Assembly: GCF_003340495.1 (NCBI RefSeq) | Contig: NZ_QASA01000001.1 | Span: 1 to 64,000 of the forward strand | Source of the DNA: Adhaeribacter pallidiroseus | GTDB lineage: Bacteria; Bacteroidota; Bacteroidia; Cytophagales; Hymenobacteraceae | Length of the DNA stretch: 64,000 nucleotides | Direction: 5' to 3' | Shown: positions 27,265 to 36,952 of the stretch, in pieces | How the letters are laid out: every line of letters starts with the position of its first letter | Numbering within the stretch: the stretch's first letter is position 1 | Made by a program: the position numbers and the translations under genes | Notes under the pieces: generated by a model | The model's database searches: none | What the model was told of the DNA's origin: nothing | The model's input: the letters and a program-made list of their open reading frames with translations, nothing else

Positions 27265-28275
27265 ATGGAGAAAGTAACCCTGAAGCAAATAGCCAAAAGA
27301 CTTAACCTGTCGGCTTCTACTATTTCCAGAGCTCTACAGGATAGCCACCAAATAAGTCCGCAAACTAAGCAAAAAGTGCTAGAACTGGCCACGGAGCTTA
27401 ACTTTGTACCCAACTACCACGCCAGCGGTTTACGAAAAAAAGTAAGTAAAACCATTGCGGTGGTTATTCCGGAAGTAGCCGATAGTTATTTTGCCCAAGC
27501 TATTAACGGTATTGAAGCCGTAGCGCAAGAGCAAGGCTTTCATGTACTAATTTATCTCACCCACGAAAGTTTTTTAAAAGAACAGGCTATATTAAGAGAA
27601 TTACAAAACGGCCGGGTAGATGGAGTATTACTCGCTATTACCGCCGAAACTTCGCATAATCGGCATATTCGGGAATTACTGAACCGGGGCATGCCATTAG
27701 TTATGTTCGACCGGGTTTGTGAAGATATGGAAACCGCTAAAATTATCACCAACGATCTGGAAAGTAGTTACCTGGCAACTAGGCATTTAATTTCTTGCGG
27801 CTGTAAACGGGTGGCTTTATTATCGGCTTCTAACAGTTTAGCTATGAGCGCTAACCGGCTGGCAGGTTACAAAAAAGCGTTACAGGAACAAGGTCACCCT
27901 TTCCGGCCCACCGATGTAATTGCCTGCTCTAAAGCCGAAGATGTTAACTATTTCTTTATAAAGACTTTACTAAGCAACGCACACCGGCCAGATGGAATTA
28001 TCGCTACTGTAGAAAAGCAGGCTACCAGTGTGTACCAGGTATGTCAGGAACTAAATTTAAATATTCCCCAAAAGGTAAAAATAGTTGCATTTTCTAATTT
28101 ACAATCGGCGGCTTTTCTCAATCCATCTCTTACCACTGTTATGCAACCGGCTTTTGATATGGGTAAAGCTGCTGCCGCCAATTTATGCAAAGTGTTAAAA
28201 AGAAAAAATTTAAATATACTGCCGGAAACCCAAGTGCTACCCTCTGTTTTGCATATCCGGAATTCTACTGGCTGA
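27265..28275 (+). CDS. LacI family transcriptional regulator
   Basis: A 336-residue regulator. The helix-turn-helix is at residues 3-25 (VTLKQIAKRLNLSASTISRAL). The hinge helix follows near 50-60 and a periplasmic-binding-protein-like sensor covers about 62-335 (KTIAVVIPEVADSYFAQAINGIE). It is divergent from MIOX and upstream of sugar genes (GH20, Gfo/Idh/MocA, DUF1080). Candidate operators share the core AATCG at 27213, 28744 and 30867. The inducer is unknown and may be inositol, glucuronate or an amino sugar. Confidence 0.93.
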   Translation: MEKVTLKQIAKRLNLSASTISRALQDSHQISPQTKQKVLELATELNFVPNYHASGLRKKVSKTIAVVIPEVADSYFAQAINGIEAVAQEQGFHVLIYLTHESFLKEQAILRELQNGRVDGVLLAITAETSHNRHIRELLNRGMPLVMFDRVCEDMETAKIITNDLESSYLATRHLISCGCKRVALLSASNSLAMSANRLAGYKKALQEQGHPFRPTDVIACSKAEDVNYFFIKTLLSNAHRPDGIIATVEKQATSVYQVCQELNLNIPQKVKIVAFSNLQSAAFLNPSLTTVMQPAFDMGKAAAANLCKVLKRKNLNILPETQVLPSVLHIRNSTG

Positions 28276-28476
28276 GCGCCGTTCCGGATTTAACACGGAA
28301 GATTAGTAGTTCCTCGGCCTGGTACGCTGGGACAATGCCGCTGAAGTTTTAATTGCCTAATGGGTTGAAAATTTAAAAAAAACATTTAAGCAAGGCCACT
28401 TGCGGAAAAAGCAAAGTCAAATATTTGCCAATTTCACAAACGCAGGTTGGGAGCAAAGGAAAGCAGTGTGTTTAAG

Positions 28477-28516
28477 CACAATCTGCTGTAAACATAACCA
28501 CAATCTGCTGTAAACA
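28477..28516 (+). repeat. Tandem 18-bp direct repeat with 22-bp period
   Basis: CACAATCTGCTGTAAACA occurs at 28477-28494 and again, identical, at 28499-28516, with a TAAC spacer. A 22-bp period puts both copies on the same face of the helix. It lies in the 525-base gap between lacI and GH20. The same gap also holds a 13-mer motif in each orientation (28368, 28637) and a weak hairpin at 28560-28591. Confidence 0.75.
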
Positions 28517-28743
28517 AAAATTGAATGCTGAATAAGATATTACCTAAAATTTAACTATAAAAGAGTAAGCAGATGTTTGCGTTTACTCTTTCGTTATAAT
28601 TTGTTTTAGAGCCTAAAATATCCAATAAAAGATGCTTTTTTTAAATTTTTTACTTTTTTGATCAGGTGTGTTCGGTAACAATTATAAAATATTTAAAATA
28701 AGTTATTTAATCTCTGCCGCAATAATTTTTAAATCCATTAAAA

Positions 28744-28758
28744 CAATCGTTAAATTTG
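28744..28758 (+). promoter_or_regulatory. Putative GH20 promoter with overlapping operator-like core
   Basis: TAAATTTG (28751-28758) fits the Bacteroidota -7 consensus TAnnTTTG. CAATCGTT (28744-28751) directly abuts it and matches the core of the LacI-type operator at 27213. The ATG follows 43 bases downstream. A -33 TTG is not evident. Confidence 0.4.
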
Positions 28759-28800
28759 TTAGATGCCTGGTGCATTCCTTTTACTTACCTTACCTCCTTC

Positions 28801-30659
28801 ATGAAAAAAAAAGCTTACCTGTTCCTGATCTTTTCCTGGATCAGTTTTTTGCCTGCGCGTGCACAAACTCAAGAAATTCCGGCCAGTAACCTCGGCTTAG
28901 TTCCTTTACCTTTAGAAGTTAAAGCCTACGAAGGAAAATTTAGTTTACCCGCGAAAATTGTTATTGCTGCTAAAACTCCCGACGAACAAAACGTAGCCGG
29001 CTTTCTAAAAGATTATTTTGCGGTGTTGGGTAAAGTAGTTACCATAACCCCGGACGCCAGCTTAGCCACCGTAAATTTAAAAATTGGTGCCATTACCAGT
29101 AAAAATCCCGAAGCGTATCAGCTCACTGTAAACCAGTCGGGAGCCAGCATTACGGCTTCGGCCGGGGCCGGTTTATTTTACGGCGCCCAAACCCTGATGC
29201 AACTTTTACCGCCCACGGCTCAGGAAAATATTGCTATTCCGTATGTGCGTATTATCGATGAGCCCGCTTTTAAATGGCGCGGCAACATGTTAGACGTAGC
29301 CCGGCATTTCTTCCCGGTAGCTTTCGTTAAAAAATACATCGATAACTTAGCCGCTTATAAGATTAATACTTTTCACTGGCACCTCACCGACGACCAGGGC
29401 TGGCGCGTGGAAATTAAAAAATACCCGAAACTCACGCAGATCAGTGCCTTCCGGAACGAGAGTTTAGTGGGGGCGCAGCAACTGATGAAAAAGCCCGAAG
29501 ATTTTAAATACGACGGCATTCCGCACGGAGGCTTTTATACCCAGGAAGAAATTAAAGACGTGGTGGCCTACGCCCAAAAACGCTACATCACCATTGTGCC
29601 GGAGATAGAAATGCCCGGTCACTCCGTGGCCATTTTGGCGGCTTATCCCGAGTTGGCCTGCAAGCCCGGTCCCTACCAAACCCGCACTTTATGGGGAATT
29701 TCTGAGGATATTGTGTGCCCTTCCGAAGAAACTTTTCAGTTTTTTGAAAACGTGTTAGCCGAAGTAGTGCCTTTGTTCCCGGGGAAATACGTGCACATTG
29801 GTGGCGACGAAGCGCCTAAAGACCGCTGGCGCGAAAGCGACCTGGTTAAAGGCATCATGAAAAAAGAAAAACTGAAAGATGTAGAACAAGTGCAGGGTTG
29901 GTTTAATAACCGCATCGAAAAATTTTTACTGGCTAAAGGCAAAAAGTTAATCGGCTGGGACGAAATTCTGGAAGGCGGTATTTCGCCGAAATCGACGATT
30001 ATGAGCTGGCGCGGCGAAAAAGGCGGCATCGAAGCTGCTCGCCACGGCAACGAAGTAGTTATGTCGCCGGCTTCGCATTTGTACCTGGACCACGGCCAGA
30101 ATCCGGTGCCGCACAGCCCCGTTGAACCTTTAATGATTGGCGGCTACTTGCCTCTGGAAAAAGTGTACAGCTACAACCCGCTTTCGAGTGAACTCACGCC
30201 GGCACAGCATAAGTATATCCTGGGCGTGCAGGCCAACCTATGGACCGAGTACATCCCGGCCCCCGAAAAAGCAGAATACATGTTGTTCCCCGCATTATGG
30301 CTCTATCCGAAGTAGCTTGGACACCTTACACTAAGAAAAATTACGCCGATTTCCTGCAACGCTTAGGAAAGCAGTTTCCACGCCTCGACGCTAAAAACAT
30401 TAAATACCGCGTGCCGGAACCAATTGGTTTAGATTCTACCAAAATTGTAAAACAAGGCGATAAAGCTACTATTACGCTAACTTCCATGGTGCCGGATGCT
30501 CAAATTCGTTACACCCTGGATGGAACCATACCCAACGAAACCGCTGATTTATATACCAAACCTTTGGCTTTACCAATTAATCGCAACTTAAAAATCCGGG
30601 CTATTACCGTTACGCCAAAGGGCCGACTAAGGGTGCCAGCGGAAGTAGTTATCCCTTAA
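28801..30659 (+). pseudogene. Beta-N-acetylhexosaminidase (GH20) disrupted by a frameshift
   Basis: Two overlapping frames together encode one GH20 enzyme of about 619 residues. The first frame runs from ATG 28801 (signal peptide ending PARAQ) to a stop at 30315 and ends EKAEYMLFPALWLYPK. The second frame carries the missing continuation (PRIMALSEVAWTPYTKKNY) to 30659. The break is at a C4 run (30288-30291), where a fifth C would restore the frame. The GH20b domain and catalytic pair in HIGGDEAPKDRW (near residue 335) are intact, and the end is a chitobiase-like C-terminal domain. Without repair the barrel lacks its last strand region. It may be a real mutation or an assembly error. Confidence 0.88.
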
Positions 30660-30689
30660 TAGACCCTTAATTTAATGTATACAAAATCT

Positions 30690-30732
30690 AAACAGCGCAA
30701 AAGAGTTACCTGGTAACTCTTTTGTGCTGTTT
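30690..30732 (+). terminator. Terminator after GH20
   Basis: A 20-bp stem (30690-30709 with 30713-30732, one G-U pair) has a 3-base loop (CTG), with the gene-distal arm rich in T. It lies 30 bases past the stop. Confidence 0.85.
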
Positions 30733-30866
30733 AGTAAAATATTTCTGAAATTTAGATACTCCCGAAAGTACGTTAAGGGAAATAATCTTCAGTATTTACT
30801 TTTCAACCCGCTAAACACTTACTCGCTCATAAAAAATTTAAAAAATTAACGGTTCCCAGTCATCAA

Positions 30867-30880
30867 CTTAATCGATTAAG
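30867..30880. promoter_or_regulatory. Perfect palindrome, candidate LacI-type operator
   Basis: CTTAATCGATTAAG is a perfect 14-bp palindrome with a central CG, 188 bases before the Gfo/Idh/MocA start. It shares AATCG with the sites at 27213 and 28744. The rest of the 409-base spacer holds the GH20 terminator and a 13-mer motif at 30833. Confidence 0.4.
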
Positions 30881-31068
30881 GTGTCTTTATTTAATAGTAT
30901 CCTTTGGGGGAGTAAAGGGCCAATCAATTTTGATGCAAAGCCGATAGTTTGTTTGCCCGCGATAAATACCAGGACTGATTTTTTATCTAATCCCATATTA
31001 TTTAGTTAGTTATATTGAACAGAATTTAAGAATTTTAAAAATCTCAAATTAGTAACCCTAATCTTATT

Positions 31069-32340
31069 ATGACTCCAGACAAAGCAAATGCAAGGCGGAA
31101 GTTCCTTAAAACTTCAATCGCGGCGCTCGCGGGTATCACCATTGTGCCGCGCCATGTTTTAGGCGGTAAAGGCTACCTGGCGCCGAGCGATCACTTAACC
31201 AAAGGTATTATTGGCGTGGGTTCCATGGGCCGGGGCCACATTCCATATGCGGGTACCAAAGTAGTAGCTATTTGCGATGTAGAACAAAATCATATAAAAT
31301 TGGCGCTGGATAAAATTGGCAGCACCGTTAAAACATTTTCGGATTACCGCGAGCTGATTCAGTTGCCCGAAGTAGATATTGTACACGTAGCTACCCCGCC
31401 GCACTGGCACGGCATTATGGCCGCCGATGCCGCCCGGGCTGGGAAAGATGTGTGGTGCGAAAAACCCATGACCCGCACCATTGGCGAAGGCAAACGCGTA
31501 GTAGAAGCCGTGCAGCAACATGGCCGTATTTTCCGGTTAAACACCTGGTTCCGCTTCGAAGATATGTTCTACGGCATGCGTACGCCGGTGAAACCGATTA
31601 AAAAACTAGTAGAAAGTGGCTTGTTAGGTTGGCCGTTAAAAGTTACCGTAGGCGCTACCACTGGTTACGATTGGAAATTTTACTGGGTAGGCAAAACCAG
31701 CCTCGATCCGATGCCCGTACCATCCACTTTAGATTACGATGCCTGGTTAGGACCGGCTCCTTATAAACCATACAACCCGCACCGCGTGCACCAAACTTTC
31801 CGGGGATATTGGGATTACGATGGCGGCGGCTTGGGCGACATGGGCCAGCATTACTTAGATCCGGTGCAGTATTTCCTGGGTAAAGACGATACCAGCCCGG
31901 TTTCCGTGGAGGTGGATGCTCCGCAGCAACACCCGGAAGCGGTAGGAACCTGGCGCCGGATTACTTATACCTACGCCGATGGTTGCCAGATTATTCTGGA
32001 TGGTGAAGGCAAAGACACCAATGCCGCTTACATCGAAGGACCTAAAGGTAAATTATATCCTGGCTTTAAATCTGATATTCCGGACTTAGAGAAAAAACTG
32101 GCGGCTTTCCCGGATCCCCAACCACAGGTTACCGACTTTGTAGACGCCGTTAAAAACCGCAAAAAGTTTGCCTTGAACGAAGAAAACGGTCACCGTTCTT
32201 GTACCATAGTGAACATGGGATTAGCCGCTTTAAAACTAGGCCGCTCGCTGAAGTACGATCCGGTAAAACAAGTTTTCATCGACGACGATGCCGCCAACCG
32301 CCTCATCGATCAACCCATGCGCGCCCCGTTTGTGATCTAG
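31069..32340 (+). CDS. Gfo/Idh/MocA family oxidoreductase, Tat-exported
   Basis: A 423-residue NAD(P)-dependent sugar oxidoreductase. The N-terminus has a twin-arginine signal (ARRKFLKTSIAALAGI, Arg9-Arg10), so it folds with cofactor before export. The dinucleotide motif is GIIGVGSMGRG at about 46-56, and EKP at 131-133 is the family catalytic motif. The C-terminal part contains GGGLGDMGQHYLDP. Family members act at C2 or C3 of sugars, and several belong to 3-keto-glycoside pathways. A HEAT/DUF1080 gene follows. Confidence 0.92.
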   Translation: MTPDKANARRKFLKTSIAALAGITIVPRHVLGGKGYLAPSDHLTKGIIGVGSMGRGHIPYAGTKVVAICDVEQNHIKLALDKIGSTVKTFSDYRELIQLPEVDIVHVATPPHWHGIMAADAARAGKDVWCEKPMTRTIGEGKRVVEAVQQHGRIFRLNTWFRFEDMFYGMRTPVKPIKKLVESGLLGWPLKVTVGATTGYDWKFYWVGKTSLDPMPVPSTLDYDAWLGPAPYKPYNPHRVHQTFRGYWDYDGGGLGDMGQHYLDPVQYFLGKDDTSPVSVEVDAPQQHPEAVGTWRRITYTYADGCQIILDGEGKDTNAAYIEGPKGKLYPGFKSDIPDLEKKLAAFPDPQPQVTDFVDAVKNRKKFALNEENGHRSCTIVNMGLAALKLGRSLKYDPVKQVFIDDDAANRLIDQPMRAPFVI

Positions 32341-32397
32341 GAAAGTTAAAAGGACACTCCTTTGTGAGCTTATCACATTAAAAATTTAAAAAATCAA

Positions 32398-32439
32398 CCA
32401 CCCTTGCCCCTCCTAAGCTTAGGAGGGGAGTTTTCAAGG
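32398..32439 (-). repeat. CCCCTCCT palindromic repeat, copy A
   Basis: CCCCTCCTAAG at 32407-32417 is followed directly by its perfect complement (22-bp palindrome). Flanked by CCACCCTTG and TTTTCAAGG, the reverse complement aligns with 60892-60929. A 13-mer motif abuts it at 32381. Confidence 0.65.
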
Positions 32440-32524
32440 TAATCTTTCAATATTATATTAATTGTTTTTAGAGCTATGAAATAAGTAGCCTTTGCCCAGT
32501 GCAGATCTGGACGATTTTGTGTTT

Positions 32525-32616
32525 GAGCGGCAGCGAGTTGAAAATCGTCTTGACTTTTTTGGTTCTTTTTGTGTCAAGACAAAAAGAACAAAGACCTGAG
32601 CAATGAAACAACTCAG
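32525..32616 (+). repeat. Dispersed repeat with two exclusive hairpins, copy A
   Basis: About 90 bases are homologous, in inverted orientation, to 62031-62121. Hairpin 1 is GTTCTTTTTGT (32562-32572) with ACAAAAAGAAC (32579-32589). Hairpin 2 is GTCTTGAC (32547-32554) with GTCAAGAC (32573-32580). They share bases and cannot form together. The flanks AGCGAGTT and GAGCAATGAAACAACT are also conserved. Confidence 0.75.
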
Positions 32617-32677
32617 CTAGTAATTAAAACTACTGAGCTATTACAAGACTCATTTTTGAATCAATATACCGTTATTC

Positions 32678-35600
32678 ATGAAAAAATTACCCTTATTATT
32701 ACTTTCCTCCTTACTACTGTTGGGCAGTGTTCAAGCCCAGACCAAAACCGATAACCGGACTACTTCTACCCGGATTGCCGATGTTCTGGCCATGTTCCCG
32801 GCGCAGAATGCGGAGCAATTAGCTACCAACATGAACGAGGTAGTCGCTTTGGGCGAAGCCGGCCTGGTAGATATGGCCAAAATGCTGGTACCTCCCGGCC
32901 AAGGCGATAACACGAAAGTGCAATACGCCTTAGCGGGCTTTTCGTATTACGTGGCCCAGGGTAACCGCGAAAACCTGCGCGCTATGACCGCCAACGCCTA
33001 CGTGAAAGCTTTGGACCAGGTAACCGACCCAGTTAACAAAACTTTTTTAATTTTTCAGCTGCAAATGGTCGGGAAAGACGAAGCAGTGGCGGCTTTGGTT
33101 AAAAATTTAGGCAATGATCAGATATGCGGTCCGGCTGCCCGGGCTTTGGTTAAAATAAATACCGCCAGCGCTAAGTCGGCTTTGTTGACGGCTTTATCGC
33201 AAGCCCAGGGCAGTTGCCAGTTATCGTTAGTAGAAGCCTTAGGCGATTCCAAAGACGCCGCGGCAGTATCCGCTATCAGCAAAATAGCCAGTAGCGCCAG
33301 CGATCCTAAAGCTAAGAAAGTAGCGCTGTTTGCCTTGGCGAACATTGGAGATCCGTCGGCAGAACCCGTATTAGCCGCTGAAGCCGAAAAAGCGGGTTAT
33401 GCATACCAGAATGCCAATGCTACCGCTGCTTACTTACGTTGGGCCGAAACCATGCTGGCCGCTGGTAACAAAGCGCCCGTAGAGAAAATGGCGCAAACCT
33501 TAATTAGTAGAGCAACTCAGGAAAACCAGGTGCCTACCCGCATTGCCGCTTTAAATTATTTAGTAGACGTGCAGGGCGAGCAAAGTTTACCAACTTTGTT
33601 AGACGCGGTAAAAGATAAAAACCAGGCTTACCGGGTAGCGGCTTTAAACCGGGCGGTAGAATTTAAAAATACCGGCACCGACCAATGGCTAACCGCTTTG
33701 AAAAAAGCCGATCCGGCGGCCAAAGCCGATATTATTAACATGCTGGGTCGGAAAGGCGATGCCGCGGCATTACCCGCTATTTTAAAAGCAACCAAAAACA
33801 AAAACAGAAATATTAAAGTAGCCGCTATTACCGCTGCGGGTAAAATAGGGCAGGAGGGAGCTTTGCCGGCTATTTTAAAGGCCATGCGCAAAGGCGATTC
33901 TACCGTGGTAAAAGCAGCACAAACCGCTATTCTTACCACTAAAGGCACTAACGTTGTGCCACAGGTAAGCCAGGCATTACCCAAAATGAACGAAACAGCG
34001 CAAGCCGCTTTACTCGAAGTTTTAGGTTCCCGCAAAGCGACCGAACAAATTAACGTAGTACTGGACGAAGCCAAAAGCAAAAATCCGGCGGTAGAGCTGG
34101 CCGCTTTAACGGCTTTAAAGGACATGGCCGCTCAAGAGAATCTTTCTTCTTTGTATCCTTTATTACTAGCTGCTGATCGCCCGGAAGAAGTAACTGTGAT
34201 GCAGGAAGCCATCTACAACGCCGTAAAAGGAGAAAGCGATAAAGCTAAGCAAACCGAAACCATTCTGCAGCAAATGGGGCAGGCTCCTGCGGATAAAAAA
34301 GCCTTGTACTACGCGGTTCTGGCCAAAATTGGCGATAAAAAAGCGTTACAAACCGTAGTAGCTGATTTTAAATCCGGTAACGAGGAAACCAAGAAAGCGG
34401 CTTTCGCGGCTTTAGGTACCTGGTCCGATTTCAGCGCGGCCAATGAATTATACAACATCGCCCAAACTGATCCCAATTCACCTTATTTCGACCAAGCTTT
34501 ACGCGGTTACGTGAAGCAGGTAAGTTCCGCTAAATTTCCGGCCGAGCAAAAGCTATTACTTTTAACTAAAGTAATGGACATTGCGAAAACCAGCGAACAA
34601 AAAAGCGTTATCCTGCGCGAAGTAGGCAAAAGCCCCACCTATTTAGCTTTACAACTAGCCGGTAAGTACCTCGACGATGCCGCTTTAAAGCAAGTAGCCG
34701 CCGATGCCGTTACCAGTATTGCTTTGGGCAACAAAAATATCTACGGTCAGGATGTCCGGGATTTGCTGAATAAAGCCATGAGCGCCATGCAAGGTGCCGA
34801 AGTAGAATACACCAAAGCCAACGTCCGTAAATTAATCGACGAAATGCCGAAAGAAGCCGGTTTTGTATCGCTATTTAACGGCAAAGATTTAACTGGCTGG
34901 AAAGGCCTGGTAGCCGATCCTATTAAACGGTCTAAGATGGATGCGAAAACCTTAGCCGCTGCCCAGCAAAAAGCCGACGAGCAAATGCGTCAGGACTGGC
35001 AGGTAAAGAACGGCGAAATCGTGTTTGTGGGCAAAGGCTACGATAACCTGACTACGGTTAAAAAATACGGCGATATCGAAATGCTGGTGGATTGGAAAAT
35101 CTACGACGATGGCAAAAAACAAGGTGACGCCGGTATTTACCTGCGCGGCACGCCGCAAGTGCAAATGTGGGACACGGCCCGGGTGAAAGATGGCGCTCAG
35201 GTTGGGTCTGGCGGTTTGTACAATAATAAAGTAAACCCCAGCAAACCTTTGAAAGTAGCTGATAATCCTTTGGGCGAATGGAATAACTTCCGGATACTAA
35301 TGCAAGGCGACCGCGTTACCGTGTACCTGAACGGTGAGCTAGTTACCGACAATGTGATTTTGGAAAACTTCTGGGATGCTAAACTGCCGATATTCTCCGA
35401 AGAACAAATTGAACTGCAAGCGCACGGTTCGCCGGTAGGTTACCGCAACCTGTACATCCACGAAATTCCCCGTCCGAAGCCTTATGAACTAAGCGCCGCC
35501 GAAAAGAAAGAAGGCTTCAAGGTTTTATTTGATGGTACCAACATGCACGAGTGGCAAGGCAATACCACCGATTATACCATTGAGAAAGGTACTATGGCGG

Positions 35601-36106
35601 TTTCACCGAAACCGGGCAGCCGCGGTAATTTGTACACCAAAGAAGAATACAGCGATTTTGTTTTCCGGTTTGAGTTTCAGTTAACACCCGGCGCGAACAA
35701 CGGTTTAGGTATCCGGGCTCCCATGGAAGGCGACAATGCGTACAACGGTATTGAATTACAAATTCTGGATGATGGCGCCGATATTTACAAAGCCTTAGAG
35801 AAATACCAGTATCACGGTTCGGCGTACGGCGTTTTGCCAGCCAAACGCGGCGCCTTAAAACCAGTAGGCGAATGGAACTACCAGGAAGTAATCGTACAAG
35901 GCCCTAAAATTAAAGTAATCCTGAACGGTACCACCATCCTGGACGGCGACTTAACCGAAGCCCGCAAAAACGGCACCCTAGATCATAAAGATCATCCGGG
36001 CATTCACCGCAACTCAGGTTACATTGGCTTCCTGGGCCACGGTTCAACGTTAGCTTTCCGCAACATCCGGATTAAAGATTTAAGCAAGAAAGTAGCCCTT
36101 AAATAA
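32678..36106 (+). CDS. HEAT-repeat protein with two DUF1080 (3-keto-disaccharide hydrolase) domains
   Basis: A 1142-residue exported protein with signal peptide about 1-21 (GSVQAQ). Residues about 60-720 are an array of HEAT-like helical repeats (GAAALPAILKATKNKNRNIK, GALPAILKAMRKGDSTVVK). Two DUF1080 domains follow at about 727-930 (FVSLFNGKDLTGWKG) and 945-1140 (FKVLFDGTNMHEWQG), each a concanavalin-like fold. DUF1080 members hydrolyse 3-keto-glycosides. The large HEAT scaffold joined to a tandem pair is less common. Its neighbour is an exported Gfo/Idh/MocA enzyme, consistent with periplasmic 3-keto-sugar processing. Confidence 0.9.
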   Translation: MKKLPLLLLSSLLLLGSVQAQTKTDNRTTSTRIADVLAMFPAQNAEQLATNMNEVVALGEAGLVDMAKMLVPPGQGDNTKVQYALAGFSYYVAQGNRENLRAMTANAYVKALDQVTDPVNKTFLIFQLQMVGKDEAVAALVKNLGNDQICGPAARALVKINTASAKSALLTALSQAQGSCQLSLVEALGDSKDAAAVSAISKIASSASDPKAKKVALFALANIGDPSAEPVLAAEAEKAGYAYQNANATAAYLRWAETMLAAGNKAPVEKMAQTLISRATQENQVPTRIAALNYLVDVQGEQSLPTLLDAVKDKNQAYRVAALNRAVEFKNTGTDQWLTALKKADPAAKADIINMLGRKGDAAALPAILKATKNKNRNIKVAAITAAGKIGQEGALPAILKAMRKGDSTVVKAAQTAILTTKGTNVVPQVSQALPKMNETAQAALLEVLGSRKATEQINVVLDEAKSKNPAVELAALTALKDMAAQENLSSLYPLLLAADRPEEVTVMQEAIYNAVKGESDKAKQTETILQQMGQAPADKKALYYAVLAKIGDKKALQTVVADFKSGNEETKKAAFAALGTWSDFSAANELYNIAQTDPNSPYFDQALRGYVKQVSSAKFPAEQKLLLLTKVMDIAKTSEQKSVILREVGKSPTYLALQLAGKYLDDAALKQVAADAVTSIALGNKNIYGQDVRDLLNKAMSAMQGAEVEYTKANVRKLIDEMPKEAGFVSLFNGKDLTGWKGLVADPIKRSKMDAKTLAAAQQKADEQMRQDWQVKNGEIVFVGKGYDNLTTVKKYGDIEMLVDWKIYDDGKKQGDAGIYLRGTPQVQMWDTARVKDGAQVGSGGLYNNKVNPSKPLKVADNPLGEWNNFRILMQGDRVTVYLNGELVTDNVILENFWDAKLPIFSEEQIELQAHGSPVGYRNLYIHEIPRPKPYELSAAEKKEGFKVLFDGTNMHEWQGNTTDYTIEKGTMAVSPKPGSRGNLYTKEEYSDFVFRFEFQLTPGANNGLGIRAPMEGDNAYNGIELQILDDGADIYKALEKYQYHGSAYGVLPAKRGALKPVGEWNYQEVIVQGPKIKVILNGTTILDGDLTEARKNGTLDHKDHPGIHRNSGYIGFLGHGSTLAFRNIRIKDLSKKVALK

Positions 36107-36125
36107 AACCAAAATTTAAAAAATC

Positions 36126-36190
36126 ATCCTTCAGGTAGAAACTAAGAAGCGCTATCCAGCTCACCAGATTCTGCCTGAAGGATTTTTTTA
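36126..36190 (+). terminator. Terminator after HEAT/DUF1080 gene
   Basis: ATCCTTCAGGTAGAA (36126-36140) pairs with 36169-36183 (one G-U) around a 28-base loop and runs into seven Ts. A 13-mer motif copy (36111) lies between the stop and the stem. Confidence 0.82.
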
Positions 36191-36233
36191 CCATTAACTA
36201 ATAGTTGTTTGCAATGCAAAAATTAATTGAACC

Positions 36234-36725
36234 ATGGAGGATGATTACGATATTGACATTCTATTAACTCTAAACCCCCATGGATGGAGTACTTGCTGGA
36301 TTATCAAGGAAAGGAAAAACTTTGAATTAGTCATTTCACATGTATTTGGAGATCCTTATTTTGATTTAATTCAAGCACTAACAGGATTAATAAACAATAA
36401 AGAGGAGGTAACCTTCTTTTGGTATAGAGAACCTGGTGGGGAAAAAATTGAAATCAGCAGAATAAAGGAAAGGAGACACGAGGTTCGGGTATTAATAAGT
36501 GGATTTCAAGAGTCTTTTGAAGAAGCAATCAAGGATTTTAAACCAACTGTTGAGTTTCAAATTAAATTAAAACAACTAATCATCATAATGTACTTTCAAC
36601 TTCGTAAGACGTTCGTTCTCTTGAAAGATAAGGAATATTCAAAAAATAGGCCTAATAGTTTTCCTTTTGAAGAATACATGAAATTTGAAAAACTTGCATC
36701 TGAATATCTCGGACTGAAGAAATAA
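36234..36725 (+). CDS. AT-rich orphan protein
   Basis: A 163-residue soluble protein that I do not recognise. It is acidic at the N-terminus (MEDDYDIDILLTLNPHGWST) and helical toward the C-terminus. It has no signal peptide. Codon use is markedly AT-rich beside the GC-richer DUF1080 and DUF5916 genes, so transfer is likely. Size and composition recall immunity-type proteins of polymorphic toxin loci, but no toxin is present. It begins 43 bases after a terminator. Confidence 0.65.
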   Translation: MEDDYDIDILLTLNPHGWSTCWIIKERKNFELVISHVFGDPYFDLIQALTGLINNKEEVTFFWYREPGGEKIEISRIKERRHEVRVLISGFQESFEEAIKDFKPTVEFQIKLKQLIIIMYFQLRKTFVLLKDKEYSKNRPNSFPFEEYMKFEKLASEYLGLKK

Positions 36726-36793
36726 TCAAGAATGCATTACACAAAACAACGTGCAGTAGTGAGCGGCAGAAACCGCAAAATTAAACGAAACTG

Positions 36794-36952
36794 ATGTTTA
36801 TCAATTTACACATCCGGGAAAGTCAAAGTTTAATCAATGTCGCTTTCGGTCGCACAAACTACAATAAAGTGTATGAACAAATGAAAAAGAATAATGCACT
36901 TTGCAAACCACTATTAGACAATACCAGAAAAACCGTAGCTAAGTGCAACTGA
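36794..36952 (+). CDS. Possible small ORF ending in a 200-bp repeat
   Basis: A 52-codon ORF (MFINLHIRESQSLINVAFGR at its start) whose last codons enter copy 2 of the dispersed repeat. It could be a gene remnant truncated by the repeat. No family is recognised. Apart from it and the repeat, the 515-base spacer holds a minus-strand 13-mer motif at 37200. Confidence 0.2.
   Translation: MFINLHIRESQSLINVAFGRTNYNKVYEQMKKNNALCKPLLDNTRKTVAKCN

Noticed and set aside
30240-30659. Separate small protein downstream of GH20
   Set aside because: Its sequence is the collinear C-terminus of the GH20 enzyme after a one-base shift, not an independent gene.
36726-36800. Integron attC site after the AT-rich orphan gene
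   Set aside because: There is a small GCGG/CCGC hairpin but no paired core sites of the attC type.
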